Shown: positions 50,643-53,703 of the stretch, piece by piece
Layout: each line of letters begins with the position of its first letter
Position numbering within the stretch: the stretch's first letter is position 1
Translations under genes and position numbers: made by a program
Notes under the pieces: generated by a model
What the model saw: only the letters and a program-made list of their open reading frames with translations
Told to the model about the DNA's origin: nothing
Database searches by the model: none
NCBI GenBank assembly: GCA_938020445.1
Contig: CALIIC010000195.1
Location: 1-53,703, forward strand
Length of the DNA: 53,703 nucleotides
Reading direction: 5' to 3'
Origin: an uncultured Flavobacteriaceae bacterium
GTDB taxonomy: Bacteria > Bacteroidota > Bacteroidia > Flavobacteriales > Flavobacteriaceae

Positions 50643-51860
50643 ATGATTTTAGAAATGAAAGTCCCTTCACCGGGAGAATCGATTACCGAAGTTGAGATAG
50701 CGGAATGGCTGGTGCAAGATGGCGATTATGTTGAAAAAGATCAGGCGATAGCAGAAGTCGATTCTGATAAGGCTACCTTGGAATTACCGGCCGAGGAGAG
50801 CGGGATAATTACCTTAAAGGCCGAGGTGGGTGATGCTGTTGAAGTTGGTGCGATTGTTTGTTTGATCGATACGGCTGCAGAAAAACCCGCGGGAACCGCA
50901 AAGGTCGAGGAGAAGACAGAAGTAAAAACTGAAACAAAAGAAGCACCAAAGGCCGTCGAAAAGGTAGCGACCAAGGAAACCTACGCTTCGGGTACGGCAT
51001 CTCCTGCCGCAAAGAAAATATTAGATGAAAAGGGAATCGATTCCGCTGCTGTGAAAGGTACGGGGAGAGATGGCCGCATAACCAAAGACGATGCTGTTAA
51101 CGCAGTACCTTCCATGGGAACACCTACCGGTGGCTCTAGAGGGGAGAGCAGATCAAAACTGTCAATGCTCCGTAGAAAAGTGGCCGAACGGCTGGTCTCT
51201 GCCAAAAATGAGACGGCTATGTTGACCACCTTTAATGAGGTAGATATGTCGCCAATTTTTGCACTTCGAAAAGCATATAAAGAAGATTTCAAAGCAAAAC
51301 ATGGCGTAAGTCTTGGTTTTATGAGCTTCTTTACCAAGGCGGTAGTGAGGGCTTTGAAAATGTATCCGGCGGTGAATTCAATGATTGATGGCAAGGAGAT
51401 GATCAGCTATGATTTTTGTGATATCAGTATTGCCGTATCGGGCCCAAAAGGCTTAATGGTACCGGTGATCAGAAACGCGGAGAACCTAAGCTTTAGAGGT
51501 GTGGAGGCCGAAGTGAAACGATTGGCTTTGCGTGCCCGTGATGGAGATATCACCGTAGATGAAATGACAGGCGGTACCTTTACCATTACCAATGGGGGTG
51601 TCTTCGGTTCTATGTTGAGTACGCCGATCATCAATCCGCCGCAAAGTGCCATTTTAGGAATGCACAATATTGTGGAAAGACCTATCGTGAGAGATGGGGC
51701 GATTGCCATTGCGCCGATCATGTATGTAGCCTTGTCATATGATCATCGAATTATTGATGGGAAAGAATCGGTGGGCTTTTTGGTTGCTGTGAAGGAAGCA
51801 CTCGAGAACCCTGAAGAGCTATTGATGAACAATGACTTGAAAAAGTCACTGGAAATGTAA
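50643..51860 (+). CDS. sucB: Dihydrolipoyllysine succinyltransferase (2-oxoglutarate dehydrogenase E2)
   Basis: Starting at MILEMKVPSPGESITE (50643), this 405-residue E2 has one lipoyl domain (1-77, lipoyl lysine K43 in VDSDKATLEL). A flexible Ala/Lys/Glu linker, a peripheral subunit-binding domain (about 119-160, ASPAAKKILDEKGID, GTGRDGRITKDDA) and the catalytic core (about 180-405, with H368 and D372 in YDHRIIDGKESVGF) follow. It accepts succinyl groups from E1 and transfers them to CoA. Confidence 0.98.
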   Translation: MILEMKVPSPGESITEVEIAEWLVQDGDYVEKDQAIAEVDSDKATLELPAEESGIITLKAEVGDAVEVGAIVCLIDTAAEKPAGTAKVEEKTEVKTETKEAPKAVEKVATKETYASGTASPAAKKILDEKGIDSAAVKGTGRDGRITKDDAVNAVPSMGTPTGGSRGESRSKLSMLRRKVAERLVSAKNETAMLTTFNEVDMSPIFALRKAYKEDFKAKHGVSLGFMSFFTKAVVRALKMYPAVNSMIDGKEMISYDFCDISIAVSGPKGLMVPVIRNAENLSFRGVEAEVKRLALRARDGDITVDEMTGGTFTITNGGVFGSMLSTPIINPPQSAILGMHNIVERPIVRDGAIAIAPIMYVALSYDHRIIDGKESVGFLVAVKEALENPEELLMNNDLKKSLEM

Positions 51861-51882
51861 ATAGAATAAAATTGGATAAAAG

Positions 51883-51920
51883 AAAACCTCAAAGTCATAA
51901 AAAAACTTTGGGGTTTTTTT
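51883..51920 (+). terminator. Terminator of sucAB
   Basis: AACCTCAAAGT and ACTTTGGGGTT pair (one G-U) around a short A-rich loop and are followed by T7. It begins about 25 bases after the sucB stop. Confidence 0.88.
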
Positions 51921-51949
51921 GTTTGGAAGACGGCAATCATATACAGGTC

Positions 51950-52873
51950 ATGAGGGAAGAAGCGTTGTTTAAGGTGGCAGAGGGTTTTTATCGCCGGGAA
52001 GGAAAAGAGTTGGAGGCCATTCAGGCTTTCAAGGCACTGCTCGAAGCGTATCCCGAAAATCTTGATGGATGGACCTATTTGGCCACGATGCAGCACAAGA
52101 TTACTGATTTTGACGGAGCGATTTTTGCGATAGATAAAGCAGTAGCACTTGATCCGGACAATGCATGGACCATAAATCAAAAATGTACCATACTCTCCTT
52201 TATTTCAAGATTTCCATGTGAAGGGCAACTTTATTTCAATCAACAAACGCGTGAGGCCTACGAAATAAAAAGATATGGGTCAAAAACCGATTTACTTCTT
52301 GATTTGATTGCTGTGGTTGAAAGACTGATGGAGATGGAAGGGGTCAATGAAAGGAAAAAACTTGGTTACCTGTGGAAGTTGGCACATAATTATAAAGCTG
52401 TAAATCAGAATCAAGTAGCCATTGACTATTTGAGCCTAGCGGAGCATTCGATTCCTGAAGCGTACACCGATGAAAGAAAAAATAGAGAATTGGCGAATAT
52501 GTATCGTGAAATGGCGTCCAACTATTTGGAACTTAAGGAATATGAAAAGGCCATTACATCCCTGAACAATGCTTTTGACCGCGGATTGGATGATTATATG
52601 AGAATGATGCTTGCAGATGTCTACGAGGAAATGGGGCAATATGAACAAAGCAAAGATGTTCTTCAAGATCTTCTAACCCGAATCAATAGGAAATTGGAAA
52701 CAGCGCCCGAACCCGCTTTTGTGTCGCAAAAAGTAGCGGTACTGAAAAGGATCGACAATAAAGATGGATTGAGAACCGTACTAGATCACTTTGACGCCAT
52801 TCCATCAAACCCGTATAGTGAGGAAAGAAAAGAAAAATTAAAATTAGAAATAGAACACTACCTGAAGTCATAA
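51950..52873 (+). CDS. Tetratricopeptide-repeat protein
   Basis: The start at ATG 51950 (MREEALFKVAEGFYRRE) is preferred because an earlier in-frame TTG lies within the sucAB terminator. The 307-residue protein has TPR units at about 1-30, 35-68 (PENLDGWTYLATMQHKITDF, AIFAIDKAVALDPDN), 165-195, 200-230 (NYLELKEYEKAITSLNNAFD) and 235-270. There is no signal peptide. It has no recognised partner; TPR proteins mediate protein contacts. Confidence 0.85.
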   Translation: MREEALFKVAEGFYRREGKELEAIQAFKALLEAYPENLDGWTYLATMQHKITDFDGAIFAIDKAVALDPDNAWTINQKCTILSFISRFPCEGQLYFNQQTREAYEIKRYGSKTDLLLDLIAVVERLMEMEGVNERKKLGYLWKLAHNYKAVNQNQVAIDYLSLAEHSIPEAYTDERKNRELANMYREMASNYLELKEYEKAITSLNNAFDRGLDDYMRMMLADVYEEMGQYEQSKDVLQDLLTRINRKLETAPEPAFVSQKVAVLKRIDNKDGLRTVLDHFDAIPSNPYSEERKEKLKLEIEHYLKS

Positions 52874-52928
52874 GGTTGGAAATGCCAAAGGGGATGTCTG
52901 TAGAAGGTTGAATAAATAAGAAGAAAGA

Positions 52929-53327
52929 ATGTTTACTGCCCAAAATCGTCATCTGCTTTTTTCAGCAGGGATTTTAATACCCATTGCCTTCGCTTATGGC
53001 ATTGCGCCCGATTTTTCGTTTGTACTGAGTTTTGAAGTAAAGGCCGTTGATTTAAAGAACATCCTACGCGCCATTATGGGCCTGTATTTGGGAATAGCCT
53101 CTTTCTGGCTATTGGGCGTTTTTCGACCATATTACTGGCGAGCAGCTACAATTTTAAACATTCTTTTTATGGGTGGCTTGGCAATCGGAAGACTCCTGAG
53201 TTGGATTTTAGATGGGCAATGCTCCCTCTCTTTTTTCCTTGGGATGTGGGCAGAGTTCCTTATTGCCGCTTGGGGCATATGGAGTTTTAAAAAGTATAAG
53301 TCCTTCTTTCCCAGCGAGTCGCTTTGA
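52929..53327 (+). CDS. DUF4345-type membrane protein
   Basis: This 132-residue protein has four transmembrane helices, with an AIMGLYLGIASFWLLGVFRP segment in the second and FFLGMWAEFLIAAWGIWSF at the end. The layout matches DUF4345 small membrane proteins. The gene is converging with the cytochrome c peroxidase-like gene, with about 10 bases between the stops. The function is unknown. Confidence 0.75.
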   Translation: MFTAQNRHLLFSAGILIPIAFAYGIAPDFSFVLSFEVKAVDLKNILRAIMGLYLGIASFWLLGVFRPYYWRAATILNILFMGGLAIGRLLSWILDGQCSLSFFLGMWAEFLIAAWGIWSFKKYKSFFPSESL

Positions 53328-53337
53328 GATGTAGCAT

Positions 53338-53703
53338 CTAATTGCAGCCCAATTCGCCTTTAGACTGTTCATCCGCTACGGGAAAACACCTTCCTGTAGG
53401 GAGTGTTTCCGGTACATATCTAGACAAGGAAGCATCGTAAAGCCCGTTTTCGATAAACGCAGTAAGTTGATCAATTTCGGTTTCACTCAAATGCAAGGGT
53501 TTAAACAAAGGGGATAAGTTTTCCGTGGGAACGTCTTTGTTTTCGGCTACTGCTAGATTCTTATAGGCTATGATATCCCTTACATTCGAAAAACTACCAC
53601 CATGGCCTAAAAAACGAACGTCTTTCAAGTTGTATAGGGTAGGGGTCTTAAAGGTAAAATTGTCATCAGGATTGTTGGTGAATCCACCACGGCCTTTCTT
53701 TGT
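53338..53703 (-). CDS. Di-haem cytochrome c peroxidase/MauG-like protein, 3' part only
   Basis: The open frame continues to the right edge, so only the C-terminal 121 codons are present. They read FTFKTPTLYNLKDVRFLGHG and SFSNVRDIIAYKN, the end of the second haem domain in the CCP/MauG family (FKTPTLRNI... HDGSF...). LHLSETEIDQLTAFIENGLYD and a terminal LGCN follow. The haem-binding CxxCH motifs lie outside the window. Family members reduce hydrogen peroxide or modify proteins in the periplasm. Confidence 0.85.
   Translation of the reverse strand, partial: TKKGRGGFTNNPDDNFTFKTPTLYNLKDVRFLGHGGSFSNVRDIIAYKNLAVAENKDVPTENLSPLFKPLHLSETEIDQLTAFIENGLYDASLSRYVPETLPTGRCFPVADEQSKGELGCN

Overview
The window looks like a chromosomal segment of a marine-type member of the Flavobacteriaceae (Bacteroidota). 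Evidence: a PorV-like type IX secretion barrel, GldL-like membrane proteins, a TonB-dependent receptor with an N-terminal carboxypeptidase-regulatory-like domain, DUF5777 barrels, many AraC regulators with membrane N-termini, and promoters that fit the Bacteroidota -33 TTG / -7 TAnnTTTG pattern. The species cannot be named from the sequence alone.

Layout. 1-4.4 kb: a BlaI/M56 sensor-repressor pair, two tandem GldL-like membrane proteins, a PhnA-family protein and an M20 dipeptidase. 4.6-9.6 kb: an intact tRNA-Leu(UAG) followed by an AT-rich island (membrane AraC regulator, leucine-rich-repeat protein, serine hydrolase). The island ends in a duplicated 3' half of the tRNA and a tandem repeat array, and carries no integrase. 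9.6-14 kb: an accessory and partly decayed stretch (AraC/outer-membrane pair, DoxX, fragments of an alpha/beta hydrolase and perhaps a Crp/Fnr regulator). 14-19.5 kb: MsrA, an ArsR-SRPBCC fusion, an unknown EACC1-like protein, and a compact SDR / DoxX-like / sigma factor / DUF2461 cluster. 19.5-21.8 kb: a decayed IS remnant, a ParDE toxin-antitoxin pair, a structured intergenic element and a solitary PycTM-like (Pycsar effector type) membrane protein.

21.9-28.8 kb: two repressor-controlled divergent pairs (MarR with an alpha/beta hydrolase, MarR with a TonB receptor) plus a LacI regulator. Their palindromic operators lie inside recognisable promoters. 28.8-36.1 kb holds the most unusual locus: a membrane-bound Cache-LytTR regulator diverges from a duplicated extracytoplasmic module of c-type cytochrome lipoprotein, two YceI proteins, two OB-fold proteins, two DUF5777 barrels, an HMA-like CxxC protein, and a lipoprotein joining secreted repeats to a cupredoxin. 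Two of its transcription units start behind the same direct-repeat element, at exactly the same distance from a -7-like box. I propose a co-regulated envelope redox or small-molecule-handling system whose function is unknown.

36.3-53.7 kb is mostly core: PorV-like barrel, DJ-1/PfpI lipoprotein, membrane AraC regulator, a 42-residue membrane protein, sugar porter, Kdo transferase (waaA), DegT aminotransferase, galE, amidohydrolase, sucA-sucB (2-oxoglutarate dehydrogenase E1 and E2), a TPR protein, a DUF4345 protein and the 3' part of a cytochrome c peroxidase-like gene running off the right edge.
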